Origin: Ramlibacter sp.
GTDB taxonomy: Bacteria > Pseudomonadota > Gammaproteobacteria > Burkholderiales > Burkholderiaceae_C
Length of the DNA stretch: 11,565 bases
NCBI GenBank assembly: GCA_025351615.1
Contig: JANXVP010000270.1
Coordinates: forward strand, 1 to 11,565
Reading direction: 5' to 3'
Made by a program: the position numbers and the translations under genes. Under the pieces are notes generated by a model that saw only the letters and a list, made by a program, of their open reading frames with translations, did not search any database and was not told where the DNA came from. Position 1 is the stretch's first letter. Each line of letters opens with the position of its first letter. This document shows positions 1 to 6,773 of the stretch, one piece after another.

Positions 1-231
1 GAGCTGCTCGCTGCCGTACAAGCCCGGCACGTCGGCGTAGCCCTGGCCTTGCGCGGTAATGGCGGTAGCTTCGGTGATCAGCAGGCCGGCGCTGGCTCGC
101 TGCGCGTAATACTCCGCCATCAGCGGCGTCGGCAGCGCGCCAGGCGCGCGGTTGCGCGTGAGCGGCGCCATCACGATGCGGTTTGGCAGGTCCAGGTCGC
201 CGGCACGGACGGGATCGAACAGGGTAGGCAT
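1..231 (-). CDS. Old Yellow Enzyme family NADH:flavin oxidoreductase (alkene reductase), N-terminal fragment
   Basis: The minus strand is open from an ATG at 231 to the window edge, giving 77 residues that begin [20 protein letters not shown] and continue through MAPLTRNRA, with the segment [20 protein letters not shown]. This is the start of the FMN-binding TIM barrel of Old Yellow Enzymes, close to the NemA/XenB branch that reduces activated C=C bonds, nitroesters or N-ethylmaleimide with NAD(P)H. The [16 protein letters not shown] block and the AGLLITEAT strand are typical family features. The C-terminal three quarters, including the substrate-binding His-Asn or His-His pair, lies outside the window, so the substrate cannot be narrowed. 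The Shine-Dalgarno sequence is weak (GAAAGAAA about 8 bases upstream). The glutathione S-transferase gene lies upstream on the same strand after a 129-base gap; both are electrophile-handling enzymes, so shared control is possible but not shown. Confidence 0.9.
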   Translation of the reverse strand, partial: MPTLFDPVRAGDLDLPNRIVMAPLTRNRAPGALPTPLMAEYYAQRASAGLLITEATAITAQGQGYADVPGLYGSEQL

Positions 232-360
232 GACGGGTATTTCTTTCGTGGTTGTTGACAGCGCGCAGGTGAATGCGCCGGCAGAGGCCTTGCAGTCACG
301 CCTCATTGGCTTTTGTGCCATGCGAGGTCATGCCCGGCACGGCCATCGCCGTTCTCTTGT

Positions 361-969
361 CTATTTGAGCAGGCCTTCTGCCTTCATCGCTTCCTGCACG
401 GCAGGCCGCGCAGCGACGCGCTCGCGGTAGGCGACCAGATTTGGATAAGGGGCAAGGTCGATGTTCATCGGCTTGGCCCAGTTGCTTACGGTGAACAGGT
501 AGCCATCGGCCACGCTGAAGCTGTCGCCCATGAGGTATTGCTTGTTCTTCAGCTCACTGTCGATCCACGCGAAGCGGCTCGCCAGCTTGTCACGGCTGAT
601 CGCCTTTCCTTCTTCCGGCATCGCCGGGTTGAACAGCGGCGAAAACGTCTTGTGGATCTCGGTGCCGATGAATGTCAGCCACTCCTGCAGGCGGTATCGC
701 GGCAGCGTGCCATTGGCCGGCGCCAGGTTCTTGTTCGGTACCTGGTCAGCGATGTACTGCACGATTGCAGGGACTTCGCGCAAGCGCGTGCCGTCGTCGA
801 GTTCCAGCATGGGCACGTAGCCCAAGGGATTGATGCCGTAGTAGTCGGTGCCGTCCTGCAGCTTGTGACTTTTGGTGCTGGCTAGAACGGGTTCGAACGC
901 CAGCCCCGCTTCGCGCAACGCAATGTGGGGTGACAGCGAGCAGGCGCCGGGGGAGTAGTACAGTTTCAT
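361..969 (-). CDS. gstA: Beta-class glutathione S-transferase
   Basis: This 202-residue cytosolic protein has the length and layout of bacterial beta-class glutathione transferases and resembles Escherichia coli GstA along its whole length as I remember it. The thioredoxin-like N-terminal domain (about 1-80) starts MKLYYSPGACSLSPHIALRE and carries Cys10, the residue that forms the mixed disulfide with glutathione in this class, the cis-proline segment GYVPML near 50-54, and Glu65 of the glutathione site. The helical C-terminal domain has TEIHKTF with His106, the second class-specific catalytic-site residue, and a DxxSVADGYLF-type folding motif near 148-159. It conjugates glutathione to electrophiles or acts as a peroxidase; the substrate is unknown. 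The start at 969 is supported by AAGGAA five bases upstream. The OYE gene follows on the same strand. The symbol is by family resemblance only. Confidence 0.93.
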   Translation of the reverse strand: MKLYYSPGACSLSPHIALREAGLAFEPVLASTKSHKLQDGTDYYGINPLGYVPMLELDDGTRLREVPAIVQYIADQVPNKNLAPANGTLPRYRLQEWLTFIGTEIHKTFSPLFNPAMPEEGKAISRDKLASRFAWIDSELKNKQYLMGDSFSVADGYLFTVSNWAKPMNIDLAPYPNLVAYRERVAARPAVQEAMKAEGLLK

Positions 970-974
970 GGGGA

Positions 975-980
975 TTCCTT
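975..980 (-). promoter_or_regulatory. Ribosome binding site of the glutathione S-transferase gene
   Basis: On the minus strand the sequence reads AAGGAA, five bases before the ATG at 969-967. It supports this start over the upstream in-frame possibilities. Confidence 0.7.
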
Positions 981-1089
981 CGTGCTTTGGGGATTGGAAG
1001 CACCTGCCATGCTAGCGCCTGGCCGAGCCGCTGACGGCGCCAGCGGGTGGATTGCGCGCCCGTCCTACAGCGGCGGGCGGCGGCTGCTG

Positions 1090-1118
1090 ATGACGTGCCA
1101 GCTGCCCGGTTCTAGGAT
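1090..1118 (+). promoter_or_regulatory. Possible sigma-70 promoter for the DUF1328/transglutaminase pair
   Basis: ATGACG (1090-1095, four of six matches to TTGACA) and TAGGAT (1113-1118, four of six matches to TATAAT) are separated by 17 bases and end 39 bases before the DUF1328 start at 1158. The spacing and position suit a housekeeping promoter, but both boxes are imperfect and the call is made by eye. Confidence 0.35.
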
Positions 1119-1145
1119 AGCTGCGTCGGCCTGCAGGCCCCCTTG

Positions 1146-1151
1146 AAGGAA
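1146..1151 (+). promoter_or_regulatory. Ribosome binding site deciding the DUF1328 start
   Basis: AAGGAA lies six bases before the ATG at 1158. It argues against starting at the in-frame TTG at 1143, which would overlap this site and add a non-conserved leader. Confidence 0.75.
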
Positions 1152-1157
1152 TTCTCC

Positions 1158-1343
1158 ATGTTGAAGTACGCCATCATCTTTGCCGTGATCTCGCTGATCG
1201 CCGCTGCCCTTGGCTTCGGCGGCGTGGCTGCCGGCGCCGCCGGCATTGCCAAGTTGCTGTTCGGGCTGTTCCTGGTGCTCGCCGTGATTTTTGTGGTGCT
1301 GGCCGTCCTGGGTGTCGGTGCCGCCAAGAAGACCCTGCGGTAG
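1158..1343 (+). CDS. DUF1328 family small membrane protein (YtjA-like)
   Basis: The 61-residue product begins [20 protein letters not shown], followed by the glycine/alanine-rich [19 protein letters not shown] segment. This is the signature of the DUF1328/YtjA family of tiny inner-membrane proteins found widely in proteobacteria. Two hydrophobic helices (about 3-24 and 29-53) are visible with a basic KKTLR tail, and there is no cleavable signal. Family members are often associated with stress or stationary-phase expression, but the biochemical role is not established, so no function is claimed. The ATG at 1158 is preferred because of the well-placed AAGGAA and because the family starts at MLxYA. 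The transglutaminase-like gene follows after 10 bases, so the two are probably co-transcribed. Confidence 0.9.
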   Translation: MLKYAIIFAVISLIAAALGFGGVAAGAAGIAKLLFGLFLVLAVIFVVLAVLGVGAAKKTLR

Positions 1344-1346
1344 GAG
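1342..1346 (+). promoter_or_regulatory. Ribosome binding site deciding the GTG start of the transglutaminase-like gene
   Basis: AGGAG overlaps the TAG stop of the DUF1328 gene and lies seven bases before GTG at 1354. It supports that GTG over the upstream in-frame ATG at 1291, which is buried inside the DUF1328 coding sequence. Confidence 0.65.
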
Positions 1347-1353
1347 TCGGAGG

Positions 1354-2217
1354 GTGCATCAATCGACCGTCGAAACCGTCCTCGAATACGACATCCAGGC
1401 GCCGACCCATTTCTGCTTCAACATCGAAGCCGCGCACTGGTCGACGCAGAACATCGTGAGTGAGCGGCTCGCCGTTTCGTCCGGCGTGTCGGTGCACACT
1501 TTCACCGATCCCGGCAGCGGCAACCGCTTCTTCCGCTTCGATGCGTCGCCGGGTCCGCTGCTGGTCGATTACAAGGCGCAAGTGGAAGTGTTCTCCGAGC
1601 ACATCGACGAGAACCTGCAGGAAACGCCGGTGAGCCAGGTGCCGGACGAGATCTTTCACTACCTGATGCCGACGCGTTATTGCGAGTCGGACGTGATGGG
1701 CGCGACCGCGCAGCAGCTGTTCGGCAATGAGCAGCCTGGAGTCGCGCGGGTGCGAAAGGTCATCGCCTGGATTCAAGATTCGATTGCGTACCGGCCCGGG
1801 AGCAGCACGTCCACGACCACGGCGCACGACGTTTTTGTACAGCGTGCCGGCGTCTGCCGGGACTTCGCGCACCTTGCGATCACCTTTTGCCGGGCGGTGA
1901 ACATTCCGGCACGGCTGGTCGTCGGCTATGTCTGGTTCGACGAGCCGCCGCAGGATTTTCACGCCATCTTCGAGGCCTGGATCGGTGGCCGCTGGGTGCT
2001 GTTCGATCCATCGGGCATGGCACCGGTGGACCGGCTGGTACGCATCGGCACGGGACGCGATGCCAAGGACGTGGCCTTCAGCACCATCTTCGGGCGGCTG
2101 CAGATGACCCGCAAGGAAGTCTCGGTGCTGGAGCATGACCCGCGCGGCCGGGTGGCCAGCGGCACGCCGGCCCTGCAGCTGGCGGTGGCCGAGCAGGCGC
2201 CGGCTGCCGCAGCCTAG
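1354..2217 (+). CDS. Transglutaminase-like (papain-fold) domain protein
   Basis: Read from GTG at 1354 this is a 287-residue protein. The N-terminal half (about 1-130) looks like the beta-rich domain that precedes bacterial transglutaminase-like cores; the catalytic half contains AGVCRDFAHLAITFCRA with Cys168, DFHAIFEAW with His203 and VLFDPSG with Asp218, a complete Cys-His-Asp triad in the right order and spacing for the COG1305 family. Such proteins are probably cysteine proteases or amidases, sometimes in peptide-bond or polyglutamate chemistry; the substrate cannot be read from the sequence. No signal peptide or membrane segment is visible, so it is probably cytoplasmic. It lies 10 bases after the DUF1328 gene and its stop overlaps that of the convergent aldolase gene. 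An extended start at 1291 would add a 21-residue Trp/Arg-rich leader read out of frame through DUF1328, which I reject. Confidence 0.88.
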   Translation: MHQSTVETVLEYDIQAPTHFCFNIEAAHWSTQNIVSERLAVSSGVSVHTFTDPGSGNRFFRFDASPGPLLVDYKAQVEVFSEHIDENLQETPVSQVPDEIFHYLMPTRYCESDVMGATAQQLFGNEQPGVARVRKVIAWIQDSIAYRPGSSTSTTTAHDVFVQRAGVCRDFAHLAITFCRAVNIPARLVVGYVWFDEPPQDFHAIFEAWIGGRWVLFDPSGMAPVDRLVRIGTGRDAKDVAFSTIFGRLQMTRKEVSVLEHDPRGRVASGTPALQLAVAEQAPAAAA

Positions 2218-2969
2218 TTGCTGTAGCTGGGGTCGGCTTTTTCCAGGCGGCGCAGCAGCGAGGGCCAGACGAAGGCGCCGCCCATGCCGCCCGTCTGCAC
2301 CTTCAGCGCTTGCGCCACGCCCTGGACAATCAAGGGGTTGACGGCAATCAACTCGCCGCCGGCTTGGGCGTCGATCTGAATCCGGCAGGCGTTCTCGAAT
2401 GTGTACATCGACAGAAACGCGTCTGCGATGGTCTTGCCGACTGTCAGCAGGCCATGGTTGCGCAGCACCAGGAAGTTGGCGCTGCCTAAATGGGCCTGCA
2501 GTCGCGGTTTTTCCTCCTCCCGAAAGGCGACGCCCTCATAGTCGTGGTACGCGAGCGACGCCAGGATGAAAGTGGACTGCTGCGAGATCGGCAGGATGCC
2601 GCCCTTTTGGGCGCTGACGGCGACGCCCGCGCGGGTGTGGGTGTGCAGCACACAGGTGATGTCCTCGCGCGCTTCGTGCACCGCGCTGTGAATCACGAAG
2701 CCGGCTGGATTGACCGGGAACGGCGAGTCGATGATCTTGTTGCATTTCTGGTCGACTTTCACCAGCGACGAAGCGGTGATCTCGTCGAACATCAGCCCGT
2801 ACGGGTTGATCAGGAAGTGGTGATCCGGCCCTGGGACGCGCGCTGTGATGTGGGTGAAGACCAGATCGCTCCAGCCATACATCGCCACCAGCCGGTAGCA
2901 GGCGGCGAGATCCACGCGCAGCTGCCATTCTTGCGCGCTGACGACCTGTTTGAGCGATGCGATGTCCAT
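2214..2969 (-). CDS. Class II aldolase/adducin family protein
   Basis: The 251-residue product belongs to the class II aldolase/adducin fold, which in enzymes such as L-fuculose-phosphate aldolase uses a zinc ion bound by histidines. The metal ligands are visible: VLHTHTRAGVAVS gives His109 and His111, and LRNHGLLTVG gives His172. Aligned by eye with FucA, the position of its catalytic Glu73 falls on Gly90 in NPAGFVIHSAVHEA, as in the adducin-like branch whose substrates are mostly unknown. An aldolase, epimerase, decarboxylase or dehydratase role remains possible. The start at 2969 is chosen because AGGAGA lies five bases upstream; longer in-frame versions would run into the ykgJ-type gene. 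It is downstream of that gene on the same strand by 73 bases and convergent with the transglutaminase-like gene. Confidence 0.9.
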   Translation of the reverse strand: MDIASLKQVVSAQEWQLRVDLAACYRLVAMYGWSDLVFTHITARVPGPDHHFLINPYGLMFDEITASSLVKVDQKCNKIIDSPFPVNPAGFVIHSAVHEAREDITCVLHTHTRAGVAVSAQKGGILPISQQSTFILASLAYHDYEGVAFREEEKPRLQAHLGSANFLVLRNHGLLTVGKTIADAFLSMYTFENACRIQIDAQAGGELIAVNPLIVQGVAQALKVQTGGMGGAFVWPSLLRRLEKADPSYSN

Positions 2970-2974
2970 GCTTG

Positions 2975-2980
2975 TCTCCT
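2975..2980 (-). promoter_or_regulatory. Ribosome binding site deciding the aldolase start
   Basis: The minus strand reads AGGAGA five bases before the ATG at 2969-2967, a strong Shine-Dalgarno match that fixes the start well downstream of the possible long in-frame extension to 3281. Confidence 0.8.
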
Positions 2981-3042
2981 GTTGCTTCGTCGCATTCCAG
3001 CACGAAGCGGGAGCGGCTGCAATCCTGCCGGCGACACGGCGT

Positions 3043-3300
3043 TCAGGCCGGCTGCGTGTCGCGCTCGAGCTGCACAAGAAAGCGCATCGCGTGGCTGGCG
3101 GTCGCGCCGCACATCTCGGCAGACGGCTTGAGTTGCGAGCAAACCGACGACCGGTCCGCCGAGCCGAAGATCCGGCAGCGGTTGTCGTCGTCGAGGTGAA
3201 AGCAGCGCGTGCCGGCCGGTTTGCCCTGCGCCATGCCCGGAATCGGCGAACTGATGGACGGGGCGATGCAGCAGGCGCCACAGCCTGGACGACAGTTCAT
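3043..3300 (-). CDS. YkgJ family cysteine-cluster protein
   Basis: This 85-residue protein begins [14 protein letters not shown], with Cys3, Cys7, Cys10 and Cys11, followed by Cys33 and Cys42 in [15 protein letters not shown], Cys54 and Cys64. This is the CxxxCxxCC...C...C arrangement of the YkgJ/UPF0153 putative zinc- or iron-chelating family (PF03692). The metal and function are not established. The length is normal for the short betaproteobacterial members, whose conserved segment SISSPIPGM and GKPAG(T/V)RC is present. The start at 3300 fits the family, but no Shine-Dalgarno sequence precedes it; instead an AT-rich palindromic repeat directly abuts the ATG. It is divergent from mnmG and upstream of the aldolase gene. 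Confidence 0.88.
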   Translation of the reverse strand: MNCRPGCGACCIAPSISSPIPGMAQGKPAGTRCFHLDDDNRCRIFGSADRSSVCSQLKPSAEMCGATASHAMRFLVQLERDTQPA

Positions 3301-3320
3301 TTGCTATCAAATTTGTAGCG
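3301..3320. repeat. AT-rich palindromic repeat, copy A
   Basis: The 20 bases TTGCTATCAAATTTGTAGCG contain GCTA...TAGC arms around an inner perfect palindrome CAAATTTG. A second copy at 7611-7630 matches 15 of 20 positions in the same strand orientation, and all five differences are transitions. It stands out in a GC-rich setting and directly abuts the start codon of the ykgJ-type gene. From memory, similar short GCTAT-N-ATAGC palindromes are abundant between genes in Comamonadaceae; that is recall and not a search result. Confidence 0.65.
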
Positions 3321-3411
3321 CGTGCGACGTTCTTCGGTTGCGCGGTCGGGGGTAGATGGCTTCATGCGTCGATTGCACCATAGGCGGGGACTGAAAGGGC
3401 AATGCGTCCCG

Positions 3412-3439
3412 CCGGCAGGCACGAAATGCGCGGTGCCGG
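3412..3439. repeat. Inverted repeat just upstream of mnmG, possible operator
   Basis: CCGGCA (3412-3417) and TGCCGG (3434-3439) form a perfect six-base inverted repeat. GGCAC (3418-3422) and GTGCC (3433-3437) form an alternative overlapping stem with a 10-base loop. A further GGCGGG (3383-3388)/CCCGCC (3408-3413) pair lies just upstream. They abut the candidate -10 box of mnmG. In GC-rich DNA such pairs arise by chance, so a regulatory role is only a possibility. Confidence 0.3.
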
Positions 3440-3445
3440 TAAAAT
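3440..3445 (+). promoter_or_regulatory. Candidate -10 box of the mnmG cluster promoter
   Basis: TAAAAT lies 50 bases before the mnmG ATG in the context GCCGGTAAAATCGG, the most AT-rich hexamer in the 195-base divergent region apart from the repeat. It matches five of six bases of TATAAT. No good -35 box stands at 16-18 bases upstream, so activation or an extended element may be needed. This would be the only evident promoter for the eight-gene plus-strand cluster. Confidence 0.4.
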
Positions 3446-3495
3446 CGGTGTTTTGGTCCGGCCTGCCAGCCCCCCGCGCTTGAGGCGCCCACCCC

Positions 3496-5469
3496 ATGCT
3501 TTACCCCGAAGAATTCGACGTGATCGTCGTTGGTGGCGGCCACGCCGGCACCGAGGCAGCACTGGCTGCAGCGCGCATGGGTTGCAAGACCCTGCTGTTG
3601 ACGCACAACATCGAGACGCTGGGGCAGATGAGCTGCAATCCCTCGATCGGCGGCATCGGCAAGGGACACCTGGTCAAGGAAGTGGACGCGCTGGGCGGCG
3701 CCATGGCGATCGCCACGGACGAAGCCGGCATCCAGTTCCGTGTCCTCAACTCGAGCAAGGGGCCGGCGGTGCGGGCGACCCGCGCGCAAGCTGACCGGAT
3801 TCTCTACAAGGCGGCGATCCGTCGGCGGCTCGAAAACCAGCCGAACCTCACGCTGTTCCAGCAGGCGGTCGACGACCTGATGGTGGAGGGCGATCGGGTC
3901 GTCGGAGCCGTCACGCAGATCGGCATCCGTTTCCGGTCGCGCACGGTTGTCCTGACCGCTGGCACCTTCCTTGACGGCCGCATTCATGTCGGCCTCAGCA
4001 ACTACCAGGCGGGGCGAGCCGGGGACCCGCCGGCCATCTCGCTGTCGGCGCGTCTGAAGGAGCTGAAGCTGCCGCAAGGACGGCTCAAGACCGGCACGCC
4101 GCCGCGCCTGGACGGCCGCAGCATCGACTTTTCCAGGTGCGAGGAGCAACCGGGGGATGCAATGGGGGCGGACGCCAGGCCGCAGGACATGCCTGTATTC
4201 AGCTTCATGGGCAGCGCGGCCATGCATCCGGCCCAGATGCCGTGCTGGATCACGCATACCAACAGCCGCACCCACGAGATCATCCGCTCCGGCTTTGACC
4301 GCAGCCCCATGTTCACCGGCAAGATCGAGGGCATCGGCCCACGGTATTGCCCCAGCGTCGAGGACAAGGTCAACCGCTTCGCCGACAAGGAGAGCCACCA
4401 GATCTTCCTCGAGCCCGAGGGGCTGACGACCAACGAGTATTACCCCAACGGCATTTCGACCAGCCTCCCGTTCGACATCCAGTACCAGCTGGTGCGCTCC
4501 ATGGCGGGCCTGGAGAACGCCCACATCCTGCGGCCCGGCTATGCAATCGAGTACGACTACTTTGACCCGCGCTCGCTGAAAAGCAGCTTCGAAACCCGCG
4601 CCATTGGCGGCCTGTTCTTCGCCGGACAGATCAATGGGACGACCGGCTACGAAGAGGCTGCGGCCCAGGGACTTTTCGCTGGCATCAATGCGGCGCTGCA
4701 ATGCCAAGGCCAGGCCGCTTGGCTGCCGGGGCGCAGCGAGGCTTATCTGGGCGTGCTGGTCGACGATCTCATCACCAAAGGCGTGACTGAGCCGTATCGC
4801 ATGTTCACCAGCCGGGCGGAGTTTCGCCTGCAGCTGCGCGAGGACAACGCCGACATGCGCCTGACCGAGGCGGGGCGGCGCATGGGCTTGGTCGGCGATG
4901 CCCGCTGGGCCTCCTTCAACCGCAAGCGCGACGCTGTTTCACGTGAAACCGAGCGGCTCAGGACAACCTGGGTCAATCCGCGGAATCTGGCTCCCGATGA
5001 GTCCGAGCGGGTCTTGGGAAAGTCCATTGAGCACGAGCACAATCTGGGCGATCTGTTGCGCCGCCCGGATGTGAGCTACGCCGGCTTGATGTCGCTCGAG
5101 GGCGGAAAATACGGCAACCCGGATGTTTCACGTGAAACGCTGGCAGAGCTGTGGGAGCCGGTGGTTCAGCAGCTGGAAATCGCCGCCAAGTACTCCGGCT
5201 ACATTGCCCGGCAGCAGGACGAGGTGCTGCGCGCCGCCCACTACGAGAATCTCAAACTGCCTGCGGATTTCAATTACCTGCAGGTGCCGGCACTGTCGAT
5301 CGAGGTTCGCCAGAAGCTTGACCGCCACAAGCCGGAAACGCTTGGACTGGCATCGAGAATTTCAGGGGTCACGCCGGCGGCGATTTCGCTGCTCCTGGTG
5401 CACCTGAGGAAAAGCCGGATCCAGGGCTTCGCGGTCCCGGCAAAGGCAGAAGACTCCGCGGCGGCATGA
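3496..5469 (+). CDS. mnmG: tRNA uridine-5-carboxymethylaminomethyl modification enzyme MnmG (GidA)
   Basis: The 657-residue product is a full-length MnmG, the FAD protein that with MnmE (GTPase) installs the carboxymethylaminomethyl group at C5 of wobble uridine 34 in certain tRNAs. The N-terminus has the FAD dinucleotide-binding [19 protein letters not shown] (residues 11-29), then [20 protein letters not shown] with the conserved Cys47, the TGTPPRLDG segment, and [11 protein letters not shown] with the second conserved Cys285. The C-terminal MnmE/tRNA-binding region ends around residue 645. GAGG stands 10 bases before the ATG. The gene overlaps rsmG by four bases (ATGA). Two parS-like sequences lie in its 3' part, in the same reading frame, both encoding VSRET (residues 481-485 and 544-548). 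Family identity is certain from the motifs. Confidence 0.98.
   Translation: MLYPEEFDVIVVGGGHAGTEAALAAARMGCKTLLLTHNIETLGQMSCNPSIGGIGKGHLVKEVDALGGAMAIATDEAGIQFRVLNSSKGPAVRATRAQADRILYKAAIRRRLENQPNLTLFQQAVDDLMVEGDRVVGAVTQIGIRFRSRTVVLTAGTFLDGRIHVGLSNYQAGRAGDPPAISLSARLKELKLPQGRLKTGTPPRLDGRSIDFSRCEEQPGDAMGADARPQDMPVFSFMGSAAMHPAQMPCWITHTNSRTHEIIRSGFDRSPMFTGKIEGIGPRYCPSVEDKVNRFADKESHQIFLEPEGLTTNEYYPNGISTSLPFDIQYQLVRSMAGLENAHILRPGYAIEYDYFDPRSLKSSFETRAIGGLFFAGQINGTTGYEEAAAQGLFAGINAALQCQGQAAWLPGRSEAYLGVLVDDLITKGVTEPYRMFTSRAEFRLQLREDNADMRLTEAGRRMGLVGDARWASFNRKRDAVSRETERLRTTWVNPRNLAPDESERVLGKSIEHEHNLGDLLRRPDVSYAGLMSLEGGKYGNPDVSRETLAELWEPVVQQLEIAAKYSGYIARQQDEVLRAAHYENLKLPADFNYLQVPALSIEVRQKLDRHKPETLGLASRISGVTPAAISLLLVHLRKSRIQGFAVPAKAEDSAAA
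4935..4950. other. parS: parS site 1 (ParB-binding centromere sequence) inside mnmG
   Basis: TGTTTCACGTGAAACC matches the conserved chromosomal parS 16-mer TGTTTCACGTGAAACA at 15 of 16 positions; only the last base differs. parS loads ParB, which spreads on DNA as a CTP-dependent clamp and recruits ParA and SMC for origin segregation. The parB gene lies about 3.2 kb downstream. The site is read as codons for AVSRET in MnmG. Confidence 0.92.
5124..5139. other. parS: parS site 2 inside mnmG
   Basis: TGTTTCACGTGAAACG matches the parS consensus at 15 of 16 positions, again with only the final base changed. It starts exactly 189 bases (63 codons) after site 1, so both are read in the same frame and give VSRET in the protein. 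Confidence 0.92.
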
Positions 5470-6119
5470 GCCAGTTGCTCGAGGCTGAGCTGCGCAAAGG
5501 GCTCGGCTTGCTCGGGCTGGAGCTGGTCGACTGCCAGGTCGGCCAATTACTGGCGTATCTCAGCTTGTTGCAGAAGTGGAACCGCGTCTACAACCTGACG
5601 GCCTTGCGGCAAGCCGGAGAAATGCTGACCCACCATCTGTTCGACAGCCTGGCTGTTGTTGCGCCGGTCAGGCGCCAGACTGGTGGGCGCCCGATCCGGC
5701 TGCTTGACGTCGGTTCGGGAGCAGGACTTCCCGGGGTCGTGATTGCGATCTGCTGCCCGGAAATTCAGGTGGATTGCGTCGACACTGTAGCCAAGAAGGC
5801 CGCGTTCATCCAGCAGGCCGCCGCGACACTGCAACTGGCCAACCTTCGGGGCCTCCATGCCCGGGTTGAAACTCTGGCAGGCCCCTACGATGTCGTGGCG
5901 TCGCGGGCCTTCGCATCATTGCCGGACTTTGTGCGGTGGTCGGGTGGCGCGTTGGCCGAAGGCGGCGTCTGGCTCGCCCAGAAGGGAAAGCATCCTGGCG
6001 ATGAAATCGATGCCTTGCCAGCGACGGCGTCGGTGTTTCACGTGGAACAGCTCACGGTTCCCGGGCTGAATGCAGAACGCTGCATTGTCTGGGTGCGCCC
6101 GGTCCCGGGCGTGACGTAA
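5466..6119 (+). CDS. rsmG: 16S rRNA (guanine-527-N7)-methyltransferase RsmG (GidB)
   Basis: The 217-residue protein is RsmG, which methylates N7 of G527 in the 530 loop of 16S rRNA using S-adenosylmethionine; loss gives low-level streptomycin resistance in other bacteria. Visible motifs are [10 protein letters not shown] (37-46), the SAM-binding glycine loop [12 protein letters not shown] (79-90), and [14 protein letters not shown] (142-155). The length is normal. The ATG overlaps the mnmG stop as ATGA, the usual translationally coupled mnmG-rsmG arrangement. Near the end a parS-like sequence is read as VFHVEQ (190-195), which is a different frame from that used in mnmG. The LysE-family gene follows after 39 bases. 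Confidence 0.97.
   Translation: MSQLLEAELRKGLGLLGLELVDCQVGQLLAYLSLLQKWNRVYNLTALRQAGEMLTHHLFDSLAVVAPVRRQTGGRPIRLLDVGSGAGLPGVVIAICCPEIQVDCVDTVAKKAAFIQQAAATLQLANLRGLHARVETLAGPYDVVASRAFASLPDFVRWSGGALAEGGVWLAQKGKHPGDEIDALPATASVFHVEQLTVPGLNAERCIVWVRPVPGVT
6034..6049. other. parS: parS site 3 inside rsmG
   Basis: TGTTTCACGTGGAACA has one internal change from TGTTTCACGTGAAACA; on the other strand it reads TGTTCCACGTGAAACA, which fits the degenerate parS consensus TGTTNCACGTGAAACA described for Bacillus subtilis. It is 910 bases after site 2 and about 0.7 kb before parA. Confidence 0.87.
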
Positions 6120-6158
6120 ACTCAGCCTTCAGAATCAGCGCACCAGGCAGGGAAATTC

Positions 6159-6773
6159 ATGTTCGGCGTAGCAGACTACGGCGCTTTCGTCGCCGCAATC
6201 ATCATCTTTCTTGCGATTCCCGGACCCGGCAACCTGGCGCTTATCACCTCGACCAGCAAGGGCGGCATCGCAGGTGGACTGGCCGCTACCTTGGGGGTGA
6301 TTGCCGGCGACCAGGTGTTGATGTGGCTGGCGGTCGCCGGTGTCTCGGCGCTGCTCGCCGCCTATCCCGCAGCCTTTCATGCCGTCCAGTGGCTGGGCGC
6401 CGCGTACCTCGGGTGGCTCGGTTTGCGGATGCTGCTGGCCAAGCCAGGTGACCGGCCGGTGCTGCATATCGAGCCGCACCATTATTTCAAGCAGGCCGCG
6501 CTCATCACCTTGTTGAATCCCAAGGCCATCGTTTTTTACATGGCGTTTTTCCCGCTGTTCGTGGACCCGGCCCGGCACCAGGGCATGCTGACCTTCGGCG
6601 TCATGGCGGCGACCATCGCCACGCTCACCTTCAGCTATGGGCTGATCGTCGTTCTACTCACGCACCATCTTGCTGAACGCCTTCGCGCCAACCCGCTCAT
6701 TGCCGGAGTGCTGAACAAACTGGCCGGCGTTTTCCTGCTGGGTTTTGGCATCAAGCTGGCGATGAGCAAGTGA
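6159..6773 (+). CDS. LysE/RhtB family amino-acid exporter (translocator)
   Basis: The 204-residue, very hydrophobic protein has the LysE/RhtB family layout of about six membrane helices. The diagnostic N-terminal segment is IPGPGNLALITSTSKGG (20-36), followed by a glycine-rich helix AGGLAATLGVIAGDQ, and LLNPKAIVFYMAFFPLFV in the middle of the protein, which carries the family NPK motif. Members export amino acids or related small molecules from the inner membrane by proton exchange; the substrate cannot be inferred. AGGGAA lies four bases before the ATG. The stop overlaps the GTG of parA as GTGA, so the gene sits inside the rsmG-parA interval and is probably co-expressed with them. A mechanistic link to partitioning is not apparent. 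Confidence 0.93.
   Translation: MFGVADYGAFVAAIIIFLAIPGPGNLALITSTSKGGIAGGLAATLGVIAGDQVLMWLAVAGVSALLAAYPAAFHAVQWLGAAYLGWLGLRMLLAKPGDRPVLHIEPHHYFKQAALITLLNPKAIVFYMAFFPLFVDPARHQGMLTFGVMAATIATLTFSYGLIVVLLTHHLAERLRANPLIAGVLNKLAGVFLLGFGIKLAMSK

Noticed and set aside
232..360. Regulatory or small-gene content between the OYE and glutathione S-transferase genes
   Set aside because: The 129 bases show only a weak ribosome binding site before the OYE start; no convincing hairpin, promoter or coding frame was found.
1291..1353. Upstream ATG extending the transglutaminase-like protein by 21 residues
   Set aside because: It lies inside the DUF1328 gene in another frame and gives a Trp/Arg/Pro-rich leader; GTG at 1354 has AGGAG at proper spacing.
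1174..2136. 320-codon minus-strand frame opposite the transglutaminase-like gene
   Set aside because: The plus strand holds a complete Cys-His-Asp domain and the DUF1328 protein; the antisense product is Arg/His-rich and unrecognised.
3307..4707. 466-codon open frame on the minus strand across the first two thirds of mnmG
   Set aside because: It is antisense to mnmG, shows no recognisable domain and its composition follows the codon bias of the real gene.
4935..6049. Replication origin near the parS cluster
   Set aside because: No DnaA-box cluster (TTATCCACA-like), AT-rich unwinding region, dnaA or dnaN is present. The origin may be nearby but is not in the window.
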